The notes: a model not told the origin generated them from the letters alone. A DNA stretch of 64,000 bases from Lepidostoma basale (GCA_022606425.2 JAHDVF020001349.1:62001-126000), one strand, 5' to 3'; shown: positions 1 to 10,800, counted from the first letter of the stretch. Numbers and translations: made by a program.

Positions 1-11
1 TACCAATGAAA

Positions 12-80
12 ACATATTTCGCCTGTCTAAGGCATTATCTTATTTCATTTGGCAATGCCTTAGATAGGCAAAACATTCAT
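12..80. mobile_element. H1 hairpin element, core only
   Basis: The two arms around the H1 hammerhead-like core face each other (CATATTTCGCC... on the left, GGCAAAACATTC on the right), with TAAGGCATTATC and its complement between. The outer arms typical of H1 (GAAAACGTCTG) are absent, so this is a core-only remnant. Confidence 0.55.
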
Positions 81-295
81 ATATTTATTTATTTATTTGG
101 GATAACAAACAGCGGTAAAAGTTCATAAATAAAACACATGGAAACAATAGATTAGGGCGATTACATGTTACCACAAGTGTAGATGATAAGAAGAGTTAAC
201 AGTACAAACTTGATTATCGAAATTGAATTTACACTAGATTCAAAGAGTCACAATGATTGAACAAAATGAAATTACTCGTATATATGATAAACTAA

Positions 296-425
296 CGAAA
301 TATCCAACCATCCCATCGTCTCCCCGAAGGGGTGGGGAGAAAGAATGGACGGCCACACTTTTTTTCCTGACATACTTCTCAAATCGCTACCTCAACATTC
401 ATACATCGTGTCATGTACACAAATA
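296..425 (-). mobile_element. LINE-A 3' end fragment
   Basis: Reverse-complement of the LINE-A ORF2 terminus: it reads toward the ...YPFGETA-type end with the CGTCTCCCCGAAGGGG block and the upstream GTCATGCAC/ATACATCGTG block. It is heavily 5'-truncated and has no coding potential. Its (TTAG)n tail is degraded. Confidence 0.7.
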
Positions 426-582
426 TTATATAATAACTGACATAAGGCTAAATACGAGTATATAAGAAAAATAAAGTATGGAAATTATGGTCTAATCCAT
501 GCCAAATAGTTGCATCGATCATTTTTTTTTATTTCGCTCGTTCAAATGGATTTTCATAAATTATAATTATAATTATATTTCA

Positions 583-756
583 CTTTGGAAGTGTCCCTGC
601 TGGACACGGTCCATCTGGTATTCCATGCAGAGCAATATATGGGATTGTTGTAGCATTCGTTTATAATTATAATTATAAACGAATGCTACAACAATCCCAT
701 ATATTGCTCTGCATGGAATACCAGATGGACCGTGTCCAACAGGGACACTCCCAAAG
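583..756. repeat. Long near-perfect palindrome made of LINE-B sequence
   Basis: Arms 583-668 and 671-756 are reverse complements with only a few mismatches; the centre is the palindrome around 658-681. The right arm is LINE-B coding sequence (reads IPYIALHGIPDGP on +), and it continues into normal LINE-B sequence to about 845, so the left arm is an inverted copy of the same fragment. It could extrude as a cruciform. Confidence 0.85.
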
Positions 757-845
757 CGATGGATAGATAGCTGGAGTGCAGCATCACAAGAGGAGGATTG
801 TATAACAACCGACTCTTACCATAAGTCTAAAACAAGTTGAAGATG
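671..845 (+). mobile_element. LINE-B ORF2 C-terminal fragment
   Basis: Translates as an RTE-like ORF2 end: ...ALHGIPDGP...LPKRWIDSWSAASQEE, matching the same region of the copy at 42749-43275 (PPKRWRESWSSASQED). It ends in an A/G-rich stretch resembling the (GAA)n tail. 5'-truncated, non-functional. Confidence 0.75.
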
Positions 846-1072
846 GAGAAAAAGAAAATAATAATTACGTTCATTATAATATTACGAAAATAATAATCAA
901 GTTTTTCTTATTAATCAACAATGGAATTTTACAGTTTTAATTCCTTTAACATGAATGGATGAAATGTATTTTTTTATTATTAATTTGTTTACACTGTTAT
1001 GGTGAAAAGATTTTTACGTATCCAAATTAATTAATAATAAAAAATAACCTGAATTTTTTATTATTGTTTCAG

Positions 1073-1141
1073 ACTCTAAATCCGCCCTGGAGCCACCGGA
1101 AACAGGATATGACGTCACAAGACGTCGAAACAACACCACTG
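1073..1141 (+). CDS. Candidate internal exon of an unidentified host gene
   Basis: A 69-nt segment with clearly higher GC than its surroundings, preceded by a pyrimidine-rich tract ending TTATTGTTTCAG (1061-1072) and followed by a consensus 5' splice site GGTAAGA (GT at 1142). Length is a multiple of three. Two frames are open: phase 0 gives TLNPPWSHRKQDMTSQ..., and phase 1-1 gives SKSALEPPETGYDVTRRR...; I recognise neither. It matches no repeat family in the window. Alternatives are a chance splice-like arrangement or a piece of an unidentified element. Confidence 0.45.
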
Positions 1142-1400
1142 GTAAGATCTCTACTTTTGTACATAAAACACATTCACGAGTGTATTAGAAGCTTTTATTA
1201 TATAGGTACAATATAATAAACTATAACAAACTACTCATCATAGCACAATTCACTGTTTTTAACCTACCAAAATCTGTATTTATTTTATTTTAAGAGTTTA
1301 GCACTCTTTGTAGCCATGTGCAAAGTATGAAGTCACAATGAATGCTTTACAATAAGTTAAATATTATTTCTCCTTTTTTAATTTTGAAACACTTCATTAA
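1142..1400. other. No feature seen
   Basis: AT-rich sequence directly downstream of the exon candidate. I see no gene, repeat family or structure here. Confidence 0.5.
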
Positions 1401-1407
1401 ACTTTTC

Positions 1408-1612
1408 ATAGACATGTTTCGGTTACAACCTAACCTTTTTCAATATTTTACAATTTTACAATAAAATGAAACAGAGATATCACTTATATAATAAAAAAGG
1501 TGGACTATGTATAAAGGTGGAGGGGGTATAATTAGGACTGAAGAGAGGGATAGGGTACCGGGAACATTTCGATCATGAAAAAGGTTAGGTCACAACCGAA
1601 ACATGTCTGTCA
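1408..1612. repeat. H10: two inverted hammerhead-like motifs
   Basis: Minus-strand motif 1408-1444 and plus-strand motif 1571-1612 face outward. Both have stem II GGUUA...UAACC (or GGUU...AACC), then CGAAAC, AUGUC. The CUGANGA core is degraded (UUGAAAA and AUGAAAA). The same stem sequence in opposite orientations makes the locus a foldback element with an unrelated 125-bp spacer. Confidence 0.6.
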
Positions 1613-2150
1613 AAAGTGTTATAAAATGTTGTAAAAAGACGAATATACTCGTATTAGAAACTTTTTTCTTCTGTTTATAAATATTTTTCAATTATCATTC
1701 TTCGCATGACCGAGGCCTTCGATTGCAACTACTTGAATTTTATATTTTAAATTATTTGATAAATGTTGCAAGGGACACGGTATTATAACCAAAAATTTAG
1801 AGGGTTACATTTTAGGGAATCGAAGAAGACTACCGAAATCCACAACACATCGAAAAAGAACAATGAAATATTTTATATATTATTTAGACTATATTCTAAC
1901 TATTAACCAATACTTATTATTAATTTTTGATTGTGTAGTCTGAATTAAAAAAATAATTCTTTCGTATGAAGCACTTAATTTGTGGTATGGCATTATTAAA
2001 TATAATCTAATTCACCACATTGTTTTTTGTTGTTGTAAAAACCAACGTTTTTGTTGGTTCATGGGATTCCAATTTCCCGTTGATTTCCACATTTTTGCTT
2101 ACAGCATGTTGTTTGAACCCAATTACTGAATACAATTTTTTATCTATTGC
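1613..2150. other. No feature seen
   Basis: AT-rich, no open frame of note and no match to the repeat families of the window. Confidence 0.5.
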
Positions 2151-2154
2151 TTCT

Positions 2155-2305
2155 CAAACTATGCCATAGGTAGCATATCTATCGCCAAATTATTGTCATG
2201 TGAATTCTACCAGACCAAAGATAACGTGATTTTTTCTCGGACTTTGACTCGGGACCTTCGGTGTGGCAGTCACAGTTGTTACTATTCAGCCTAGAAGATC
2301 GTCTA
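2155..2305 (-). mobile_element. SINE-1, 5' half, diverged
   Basis: Minus-strand copy of the tRNA-derived SINE: conserved central region (complement of GTAGAATTCACATGACAAT and GATAGATATGCTACCTA) plus the head with a damaged B box. The 3' tail is missing. Confidence 0.75.
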
Positions 2306-2439
2306 TAAGATAATAAACATACAGATTTTCATAGCGCCGTTTATACACAAAATATCATCTTCTTCCTTGCTATTGACCTATGTGAACTGTTCTCCAGACG
2401 GTTGTTACTCCTATGTGGAGAATATCCAGCTTTCCTTCC

Positions 2440-2895
2440 AGCTTTTGGAAGGTTTTCCGCGAAGAACAGTCCCATGTGCAATAATAGGGTGTGGTGTTTG
2501 GTGGTGTCTCAACTTTGGATTTGACCGCACCGTAACATCCCTCCTTAGCTATCTACTCCATCTTATAATATCCTTAGCTTCACATATCTCTCTTATTCTG
2601 TCTTATCTGCTATCATCCTCGATGTCTTCATCTCGGAAATTCTGAGGATTTGTTTGGTCCTGACTATGTCTGCCCTTGCTTCAACGCCATATCTTATTAT
2701 TGGTCTTACTCATGGTATGAAAATTCTCATCATACTCCCGATTGCCATACCCTTGTCTTTCAATTCTTTGGATATAGATTGCAGCTGCTTTGTTGAGTAG
2801 GGCTTGTATTTTTTTCTAGCAGATCAGCTCCTCCAACCAGGTGTAATGCTAGATATCTGAAGCCTCTGACCTGTTCTATAGGTTGATTCTTTACA
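2440..2895 (-). mobile_element. LINE-B ORF2 C-terminal remnant
   Basis: Reverse translation gives ...RPIIRYGVEARADIVRTK, ILRISEMKTSRMIADKT and RYVKL-type residues, aligning with RPILTYGIESRADTVKTK...MKTLRAIAGKTLRDR of the LINE-B copy at 42749-43275. Several frameshifts and stops; non-functional. Confidence 0.75.
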
Positions 2896-2899
2896 GTAC

Positions 2900-3675
2900 G
2901 AAAACATTAAATATAGCAAGTTTTACACATATTTTATCGCTAATAATGTAATTTATAGAGCATATGCTTCCCTTCCCCCCAAATATAACTTTTCTTTGTT
3001 CGTGTCTCTGCTGAAAATAATATGATAACGCGGTTCTATATTTCCATTACACTGACATGAAAGTGAACTTTGTTACATGCACAAATGCAGAACGGTGTAT
3101 TCTGGCCTCGTTTGAAATAACCCCGCGTGATGGGTCTCTCGTACCGTCACATTTTTCAATACATTAATGTCGTCGACTTGTGTGGTTGTGTCATCCGTGT
3201 GAGCAGTAACCAGGGGAATGGAAATCGATAGACTTGCTTTGTACAGCATTTTAAATGGAACATTTCTTTACGACCTTGCATAACCATTACTTCCTCAGTA
3301 ATCACTGCTACATGTAAGCACAGTATCGGTAAAATCTATACCTGATTTGTTATTGATAATAATCAATATTACTTACATTACTTAAAGTGTAGCATACTAC
3401 TTATTTAACCACCAGTAAACCGGTGGTCGTTTTGCTTCTTAAGGGGGTGATTTCTTTCATGCTGTCTTACCTTCTCTGATTGATTACCTCATTTTTCTTT
3501 ACTCCAATATGATATAATATATATTAATATTATGTATACACAATACAATTTTTTAAATTAACAATTTATTGTACATTCAAAAAATAATATCATGTATTTC
3601 ATGATATTGATTATACAGAATAATTTTAAACTGTAAAATTAAATAATAAATAAAACACTTGTTTTTTACCACTTG
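2900..3675. other. No recognised feature
   Basis: Mixed composition with a slightly GC-richer part near 3100-3250. No open frame, splice-flanked segment or repeat match I can support. Confidence 0.45.
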
Positions 3676-3678
3676 AGT

Positions 3679-3728
3679 ATTAACGACTAGTTTCGGAAGC
3701 TACAGATGCTTCCATCTACAGGTTTCAA
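3679..3728 (-). ncRNA. H11 hammerhead-like ribozyme motif
   Basis: On the minus strand: CUGUAGA (one change from CUGANGA), U, stem II GGAAGC / GCUUCC (six Watson-Crick pairs, 8-nt loop), GAAA, self-complementary CUAG, then UC giving a GUC cleavage site. The three bases after the site (GUU) pair with AAC just before the core as stem I. The A6-to-U change in the core would be expected to abolish or weaken cleavage. Confidence 0.6.
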
Positions 3729-3869
3729 TATAAACTAAAGCATTAATATTACATATAACAATTATCTGTACTAATAGAGGGGGGGGGGATTATGAGTGAT
3801 TGGTGGCGGTGATAATTTATTTATAATTTAATCATGGCCTACCACAAAGTGAATGCCGAAACAATAAAT

Positions 3870-4085
3870 AAGTCAAATTAAATAACTTTGTTTTATGTAT
3901 CACAATTGTATTTTATTTTACGCGACAGCTGTTTCGTCAACCTATGTTGACATTGTCAACATAGGTTGACAAAACAGCTGTCGCGTAAAATAAAATATAA
4001 TTATGATACATAAAGAAAAATTTTAAATTTAACAGTTTAAAATGTTAAGGTTTCATCGTGTTTCGGCCAAAACAAAGGACTATAG
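3870..4085. mobile_element. H2 inverted-repeat element
   Basis: Arms 3901-3953 and 3954-4010 form a nearly perfect hairpin containing CGCGACAGCTGTTTCG and its complement. Outer parts carry the H2 body (CAATTGTATTTTATTTTA, TTTAACAGTTTAAAATGTT). The CUGAUGA core itself is lost at the centre, so neither arm holds a full hammerhead motif. Confidence 0.75.
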
Positions 4086-4447
4086 AATAATTGTATATAA
4101 ACATTAGCATTTAATGCAAAACCAATTTTGACTGAAAATGATAGATATACGAAAACAATTTATTTACTCTTCATTTCATTGGAAGGTTAAGAAACATATA
4201 AAGTTTAAAAAATATATATATGTATCAATAATCACTACCATATTTCCCAAAAAAAATGTTAATACGATTCCGTTAACCTGGTATCAAAGTGGAACATAAT
4301 ATTGATTTTTTAGCCATTTTCATCTAGTTATTATTATTGTTACCGGTTTTGTCAACGCCCCCTAACGTCGATGGACTTTACTGAATAAATATGTAATGCG
4401 GACATCATCGTACATTAAACTATCAAACTTGTTGCATTTTAATTAAA

Positions 4448-4461
4448 TAATTTTCCAGGTA
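4448..4461. repeat. Target-site duplication, left
   Basis: TAATTTTCCAGGTA, repeated at 5153-5166 on the other side of the LINE-A copy (the first T may belong to the tail). Confidence 0.85.
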
Positions 4462-5152
4462 TGCATGCGAAATGATCTGATGATGAATGTTAATAAGTCC
4501 AAGGTAATGATTTTTGAAAAGGAAGAAACCATGACAGTCTGCAACATTAGCGTGAATGGTGAAAATTTGGAGCAAGTAGTTGAGTTTGTGTATTTAGGTA
4601 GTATGTTTACAAGAGATGGGAGAGTGGAGAGGGATATTGAAAGAAGGGTTAGGGCAGGCAACAAAGTGAATGGTGCACTTAAAGTTGTCATCGCAAACAA
4701 AAACCTATCCAAAAAAGCTAGAATGGCAGTGCACAATGGTGTTCTTCTACCGACCCTTATGTATGGAAGCGAAGCATGGAACTGGCAAAAGAAGGAAGAA
4801 AGTAGAATAAATGCAGTAGAAATGAGATCTCTTAGACGAATGTGTGGATACTCTGTGTATGATAGAGTGTCGAATGAAAATATAAGAAGTGAATGCGGTG
4901 CGAATGATGGTGTCATGAACAAAATAATGAAAGGATCATTAAGATGGTTTGGACATATGAAAAGAATGAATGAAGAAAGAATGGTAAAAAAATTATATGT
5001 TAATGATGTAAATGGTACCAGAAATAGAGGAAGACACGATGTATGAATGTTGAGGAAGCGAGAGAAATATGTCAGGAAAGATAGGTGTGGCAGTCCATTC
5101 TTTCTGCCTACCCCTTCGGGGAGACGGCGTGATGGTTAGTTAGTTAGTTAGT
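4462..5152 (+). mobile_element. LINE-A copy, 5'-truncated, with target-site duplication
   Basis: 691-bp RTE-like LINE end. The frame 4465-5046 encodes the ORF2 C-terminal region after the reverse transcriptase: NKSKVMIFEKEE..., EFVYLGSMFTRDGRVERDI, PTLMYGSEAWNWQKKEE, MRSLRRMCGYSVYDR, LRWFGHMKRMNEERM, a region found at the end of many insect RTE-type ORFs. Relative to the copy at 21264 about 98 bp are missing between GAGGAAGAC and ACGATGTATG, a deletion at short homology. The last codons read ILSAYPFGETA-like and the tail is four TTAG units. Flanked by a 13-14 bp duplication. Dead on arrival, as most LINE copies are. Confidence 0.93.
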
Positions 5153-5166
5153 TAATTTTCCAGGTA
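5153..5166. repeat. Target-site duplication, right
   Basis: Repeat of 4448-4461. Confidence 0.85.
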
Positions 5167-5770
5167 ATAAAGACATACAACCTTCGAAACATTTATCATG
5201 AATAAATGTATAAATAATTAAATTAAAACAGTGTTTTGAATCATGTACTGCACAATATTTTTAATTTCAAAATATAATGTTTAAATGTAAATATGATTCT
5301 ACTATAAAATAACATCAAAAATAATTATTAGGATAACTTAGTTTTTAAATATGTTTTAAGTGTCATTTTTATAATTGAACAATATTTAATTTTGTAATCA
5401 TTTTAATAATTCGTGTATTCAAATGTCCTTCTTAACCTCTGCAAACTACTTTCGTTGCTTGAAGAACATGTGTATAATATTTTGTAAACTCCCAATGCAA
5501 GTTTTAACGATGCATAGCTGTTGAGCTTTTTAAAGATTTTGAAAAAGCTTTGAAAGCATTTAAAGTAGCAGCACTTTTGAACCAGTATGTTGAGATTAGT
5601 ATAAAAATTAAATCGGGATAAAACATTTTTTGATGTTTTTTCTACAATAATATTTCATTCCTCTTTAATTAATTTGCATGAAGATTGAGTGTTTACTTTT
5701 AACGTATAAAAACGAGTACTTATGAGGTTTTTTTCCAATTTGTCAAATTTATAGAATAATAACTATTTGC
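5167..5770. other. No feature seen
   Basis: Very AT-rich, short ORFs only, no repeat family match. Confidence 0.5.
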
Positions 5771-5771
5771 A

Positions 5772-5796
5772 ATTATTATTATTATTATTATTATTT
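5772..5796. repeat. (ATT)n microsatellite
   Basis: About eight ATT units. Confidence 0.9.
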
Positions 5797-5877
5797 TGTT
5801 GTTGATGGGTTATTTTTATGTGTACAATAATTTACAATACCATATTTCCTCTCGCCTTCTCTTCCCAAACTACCATG

Positions 5878-6085
5878 CACAGTGTCGAAAAAAAATACCA
5901 GATGTGAATGCAGTGCGAATGAAAAAGTTATGAATAAATAGATCATTAAGATGGTTAGGACACATGAAAATAACAAATGAAGAATGGAAAGAAAAAGTAT
6001 ATTACAACGAAGTACAAAGTATATAGAGGAAGACCGAGGGAAATCAAGAAATCAGAGAAATCAACATGCGTGCATGATACACAAA
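5878..6085 (+). mobile_element. LINE-A remnant
   Basis: Diverged copy of the ...SECGANDGVMNKIMKGSLRWFGHM... region followed by AGAGGAAGACC and GTGCATGATAC. Frameshifted, no tail. Confidence 0.7.
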
Positions 6086-6099
6086 ATAAAAACGTCTTT

Positions 6100-6362
6100 A
6101 AATTGTATCTTTAGTTGTCTGTAATACCGGATCGGCCATGTAATACGACTAGAAGGCCTCTTGCATGCCATAATGAAGGGTATGACCGAGGGAACAAACT
6201 CTAGGGGACGCCCACGCCGAGGGTACTTGGAGGACCCGTTGGTTGACGTGCGCTGCTCATCATATGCAGATTTCAAAAGAGTCGCACAAGACAGGGAAGA
6301 ATGGAAGAGAAGAATAGAAGAAATTGCTGCAAACCAATCCTAGGATTGAAACCAGAGAGAGA
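6100..6362 (+). mobile_element. LINE-D ORF2 C-terminal fragment
   Basis: Reads RIGHVIR..., LLHAIMKGMTEGTNSRGRP, GYLEDPLVDVRCSSYADFKR, AQDREEWKRRIEEIAANQS, the end of another RTE-like ORF2. Close to the copy at 45990-46336. The tail is degenerate (AGAGAGAG). Confidence 0.85.
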
Positions 6363-6371
6363 GAATACCGA

Positions 6372-6470
6372 TGATTTCAACATCGACTGGCGAAACAGCT
6401 GTCGCGACAAAAAATAAAAATTGTGATATCATAAAAGCAGTGTTATAAATTATACTGGACTATTTAAAAC
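6372..6470 (+). mobile_element. H2 half element
   Basis: Single arm: GCGAAACAGCTGTCGCG followed by an H2-type body (AAATTGTGATATCATAAA, GTTATAAATT). The core upstream is TTCAACATCGACTGG, lacking CUGANGA. Confidence 0.55.
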
Positions 6471-6824
6471 ATTCATATTATTTAAAGCTTTAACTTAATT
6501 TAAGCTCTTTGAAAACGGATATTGTGTTCTATAACTTAAAGTTAGTTACCTATAAAATGTTAACTGTTTTAAATGTTTCACAGAGAGCTGAACATAGCCG
6601 TTCTACATACAAACTGAATCACAAGTTGGAGTGAAGTTTATTCAAACTGAAGCTAGCGTTACTGCCCACCGTTTCAAGTCTCCGGGTTTGATTTATTTCT
6701 GCTTAATACAAGTTTTCCTGTCGGAATATAAATAACGAGTTGCTGGAATTTGATATCTTTAGCAATACTAAATAAATCTCGATTGTTTTACACAGGCCGA
6801 AGGAAATCTGAAGAAAGTTACTTG

Positions 6825-6990
6825 AATTTGATATCGAGCAGTTGTCTAGAGGACAGAACGCTTAGCACCTGATCCAAGAACTTGCGTTCAAACCTGGACC
6901 CGACCAGATTCCTTCTTCAAAATAATGAGCTATATTCTGATTATTTTGAACATTTTAAAATAAAATTGTAATGCCATTGATTAGAATATT
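6825..6990 (+). mobile_element. SINE-2 (tRNA-derived)
   Basis: Pol III-type head: A box TGTCTAGAGGACAG near 6843 and B box GCGTTCAAACCTGG near 6887, about 45 bp apart. The body CCTTCTTC...ATAATGAGCTATATTCTG matches the interrupted minus-strand copy at 24340-25595. Confidence 0.7.
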
Positions 6991-7149
6991 CGGAGTAAGT
7001 TTTTTTTTTAAGTTATATCATTCATAAAAGGATTGGTACTAGTTGCAACCCGTGAAATATTCACGTAAGTAAAGATCTTCTACCCTTAAAACTTGGTTCA
7101 CTGCACAATCGTTATCAAAAATAAGATTTTGCTTTTAATGTAAATATTT

Positions 7150-7378
7150 TTATTTAATTTTATATCATTGTATCATTTGTTTAATTTTTATTTTGTGAAT
7201 GTTGTACAATCGAAGTATGCGCGGAAGATGCCTATTGGTGGCGATGAGGCTCGCAACTCATCACATCGCACTTCTCGCGGGGGCAAAAAGAGAAGGATGG
7301 AGTGCCGCGTCGGTTAAAGTGTGGCAGTCCATTCTTTCTGCCTACCCTTAAGAGGAGACGGCGTGACAGTTAGTTTGT
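7150..7378 (+). mobile_element. SINE-3
   Basis: Discrete repeat: head ...ATCGAAGTATGCGCGG, middle GGTGGCGATGAGG, then GGATGGAGTGCCGCG and the LINE-A 3' end (GTGTGGCAGTCCATTC ... GACGGCGTGA, one TTAG unit). Other copies: 16288, 43550, 62145. Confidence 0.8.
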
Positions 7379-7409
7379 TTTATAAGGATTGTTCAAGAGA
7401 GTTGAAATT

Positions 7410-7520
7410 TTAATTTAGATAAACTTACGGCGTTAACACTTTGGAATACCATCGTGACGATTTTTTTTATGAACTAGAACAATGCTTTTTCCACTTTTGA
7501 CTTTTATAACCAAATGACAC
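7410..7520. mobile_element. H3 body, one arm
   Basis: Shares ATAAACTTA.GGCGTTAACAC..TGGAATACCAT and CCACTTTTGACTTTAT with the H3 hairpin at 30716-30960. The hammerhead-like part is missing. A weaker relative lies at 7695-7800. Confidence 0.6.
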
Positions 7521-7849
7521 TTGAGTTTTTAATGGCCTTTTCAACTGATTTTAATAAATTTTAAGTTGGGATTTTAATATAATAAGGAGTGAGTTTTTTT
7601 TGCAGCACTGATAAAAATATTTTTAGGGAGACAAGCCTCGTGCCATTTTGTTAAATATATATAATGTTATATTATAAACCGTACATGCAATATAAATTTT
7701 TGATTAACTTAAGGCGTAAATACTGTGTGATTCCGTAATAAGGTGTTCTTTATGAATTAAAACACCGTTCTTTCACTTTGGAGATACATTAAATCACTGT
7801 TTTTTTAATACCCTTTATAAAGGTGAAAAAAACTGTGTAAACCTTTATA

Positions 7850-8090
7850 TAATACAACATTTCCCATTCCGCCCTTCTACGAACACCACGTCTGACAATT
7901 ATTAGAAAGTTGTATATATGCTACCATGTTAAGAAACATTTAACAAATTTAAGTTTAATCTACACAAGCGCCATCTATTGAGACTAGAGGTAAGCATTAA
8001 GCAGAAAAATCTTTATTAATGTAATATGAAAGACTATCAACCCATTTTACACACATTAATAGACAACGCCTGGAGAAAACTTTCCAATTT
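7850..8090 (-). mobile_element. H6 body fragment
   Basis: Minus-strand match to the body at 17085-17445 (CCAGGCGTT, CTGCTTAATGCTTA, GTCAGACGTGGTG, GGGCGGAATGGG). No hammerhead-like end in this copy. Confidence 0.7.
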
Positions 8091-8154
8091 TTTTATGCTT
8101 TTTAGCTTTGACCATTTTTTATACAACAATTTGTTTTTTGTCTATAAGTATTTA

Positions 8155-8749
8155 GGGTCGAAGCACCAGTATTTGACCGCCCCCCAGTAAATGACCGTTA
8201 GTTAATAAAACAAAATATAATAATAATTGATCTATGTGTCCAGTCAAAAAACTTTAATCCCAAGAAACTATGACAAAAGAAATAGGCAGAGACAACTGTT
8301 GGTAAGAAACAAAACTATCAGTTTTGAACTGTGCCTTGTCAAACGGTAAAAGTGCGTCTTCCCGTTGTTGTTCTGAGATTGTTAGGAGTTTTTTATAAGG
8401 AAAAGTGTGGTTAGTGTTTTTTTAATGTTATTTCTTATGCGATTCTTTGAATATTTACATATTTTTATATGTTAGGGTGTTTCATAATGTGACAATGTAA
8501 CAAAATCTATGTATTGTATCAATATAACCTGAAGTGGTCATTTACTGGTGATTGTGCTATTTTTTAGAGAAATATTAATTTTAATAGTAATACTCATATT
8601 TCAATAAAAAAAGTTAGAGAATTTAGAGAAGTCAATGTGTTTTTATTGTTTTCTTTTATTTTGTACACTGAAATAATGAAATTAATGCCTTTAATGTGGA
8701 TTTCAGTACAAGCTGAACCTTAAATGGTCATTCATTGGTGCTTTGACCC
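8155..8749. mobile_element. pogo-type MITE
   Basis: 595-bp non-coding element with terminal inverted repeats GGGTCGAAGCACCAGTATTT (left) and GGGTCAAAGCACCAATGAAT (right, complement), flanked by TA on both sides (8153-8154, 8750-8751). Subterminal inverted repeats CAGTAAATGACC (8186) and GGTCATTTACTG (8531). The TIR resembles that of the pogo-like element at 36812-38172, so both probably use the same transposase type. Confidence 0.85.
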
Positions 8750-9240
8750 TATATACATTTAAAAAACAAAATTTCATGTTTTTATTATATTAACCATCAA
8801 CCATAAATATGATGTTCAAAATGACATTAGCAGCAGATAACTCGATAAAAGTTTGTGTGTATTTGTTAAACATGAACAGTCTATATGATAGAGATTCGAC
8901 ACTAGCATACAGAATTAAGTACTCTTGCGCAAACATTCTTTATGTTTGCATTATTGGATATTGTGTGAGAATAGGGGAATTTTATTGACTGGGAACTTAA
9001 AATTTATCGAGCAATCGAATTTAAATGCAATTTTATAGATACGTATTTGAGAATAAACAGTATAACAGTGCACATAAAATTTTATTTCCAAAAATAAAAG
9101 GTGTGTGATCAACAATACGTGTTGGTATTTTTAAATATATCTTTAAATAAACTTAAAGCATTAACAATGAGAAATGCTATGATTACTCATTTTTTATGAA
9201 TTAAAATAGTATTTAACGATGTTGGTACTAAACACCAACT
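8750..9240. other. No clear feature
   Basis: AT-rich. The last 120 bp resemble the H3/H5 arm body (TTTTTATGAATTAAAAT). No gene. Confidence 0.4.
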
Positions 9241-9267
9241 TTATAAAAAAATTAAAATAAATAAAAA

Positions 9268-9306
9268 ACAGACATGTTTCGGACACAAAAGCCCTTCATC
9301 AGTGAA
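9268..9306 (-). ncRNA. H5 hammerhead ribozyme candidate, intact core
   Basis: Minus strand: CUGAUGA, A, stem II GGGC / GUCC (loop UUUUGU), GAAA, self-complementary CAUG, UC. All of CUGANGA, GAAA and the GUC cleavage triplet are present. Stem I is short: only two pairs are obvious next to the core. Probably a type I motif with minimal stem III as in Penelope-like elements. Confidence 0.65.
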
Positions 9307-9339
9307 ATATACTAAATAATAATGAAATAAAACGATGTT

Positions 9340-9440
9340 TTTTTTAACTATTTCCACTTTTGTCTCTTTCCCGGTTTCGCCAGGCTCGCTGGCATCGACA
9401 GACTCGAGACATCGAGACAGATACAGTTGAACTTGGTTAT
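9340..9440 (-). repeat. H9 hammerhead-like motif
   Basis: Minus strand: UCGAUGCCAGCGAGCCUGGC then GAAACC; stem II GCCAG / CUGGC is strong but the CUGANGA core is degraded. Same arm follows as at 23437 (ACTTTTGTCT...). Other copy 57752. Confidence 0.55.
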
Positions 9441-9721
9441 TACGAGGATGATGGGACCGACTGAATTTGCTAGTTATAAGCATTACTCGTTATATCAGAG
9501 ATCACATGGAGACATGAAGTATCTGGAGCATTTAAATAACACAAAAAGTTGCAGTTAAAAAAATAGATAGAAGCCACTCGTTAAAAAAGTTAATAAACTT
9601 AAGTATTCATATTTTCATAAACTAAAATGTCCACGTTTTCTCGTTACATCCGAGATCTCGCTATTCCCGTGATCGTAATAACCAAGTCTGACTGTAACGT
9701 AAGACAATGGTAACTGACTTA

Positions 9722-10368
9722 CCAACTAACTAACCACCATGCCATCCCCCCGAAGAGGTAGGCAGAAATAATGGACCACTACTGTTCTGTCCTGACATAC
9801 AACTCTAGATTCCTCTACATTCATACGTCGTGTTATGAACGCACGTCGGTTTCTTACGACTCGTCACGTGACCGACAATTAATATTTGCTTGATTTGATC
9901 GTGCCAAGTTTTCACGTCGTTTACGTATACCTTCTTCACCATTCTGTCTTAACTCATTATTTCCATGTGTTCAATCCATCTTAACGACCCTTTCATTATT
10001 TTGTACAAAACACTTTCATTCGTCCCGCATTCACAGAGTATCCACACATTCGTCTAAGAGATCCCATTTCTTCTGCATTTATTCTACTTTCACCCATCTT
10101 TTGCCAGTTACAGGCTTCGCACCCATACATAAAGGTCGGTACAAGAACACCATTGTGAACTGCCATTTTAGGTTTTTTGGATAGGTTTTTGTTTGCGATG
10201 ACAACTTTAAGTGCACCATTCACTTTGTTACCTGCCCCAACCATTATTTCAATATCCCTCTCCACTTGCCCATATTTTGTAAACATACTACCCAAATACA
10301 CGAACTCATCTACTTGCTCCGAATTTTCACCATAAAAACTCAATATCATTTTACTGCCCCGAAACATG
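9722..10368 (-). mobile_element. LINE-A copy, minus strand
   Basis: Reads on the minus strand from NSEQVDEFVYLGSMFTKYG through YGCEACNWQKMGESR, EEMGSLRRMCGYSV to the YPFGETA-type end, with the tail (complement of TTAG) at 9722-9735. Its frame 9996-10367 is open but short. 5' end truncated at the same region as other copies, next to an H-type CCCCGAAACATG motif at 10356. Confidence 0.85.
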
Positions 10369-10419
10369 TTTGTGAATAATTTTATAAAGTTATGATATAT
10401 AACGGCGTTAGTATGTAGA

Positions 10420-10800
10420 TTATATATAGAGTAATCTTAAAAAGATTAACATATGTAATCAAAATCTTCATAAATAGCACATTGAAACTGACATGTGAAA
10501 TCTGGCATGGGAATTTAACATATATACAACTTCCAAAAATATCTCATACATGGTCATAAAGAAAGGTGGAATGGGGAATGTTGTAATTACATAAAGCGTG
10601 CGCTTAACCCAACCAATGACAGGTCATAAGTCCTGTAAACACCTTGATCAACCAAGTTTCAACCAATTCAGTTTCCAATTTGCATCTTCGTCTCTATTGA
10701 GATACAATTAAATCATGAATTGATAACCCACGGTGGGTGAAATCCAGTATTCGTATACAAGTATAAGTATACATTCACAAAAAAATTTATAAAGGTAAGA
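10420..10800 (+). mobile_element. H6 body
   Basis: Plus-strand copy of the H6 body: AAACTGACATGTGAA, ACATATATACAACTTCC, GGTGGAATGGGGAATG, AAGCGTGCGCTTAACCCAAC, GACAGGTCATAAGTCCTGTA, CATCTTCGTCTCTATTGAG, then the ACCCACGGTGGGT / GTATACATTC end that precedes the hammerhead motif at 40827. The motif itself is lost here. Confidence 0.75.
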
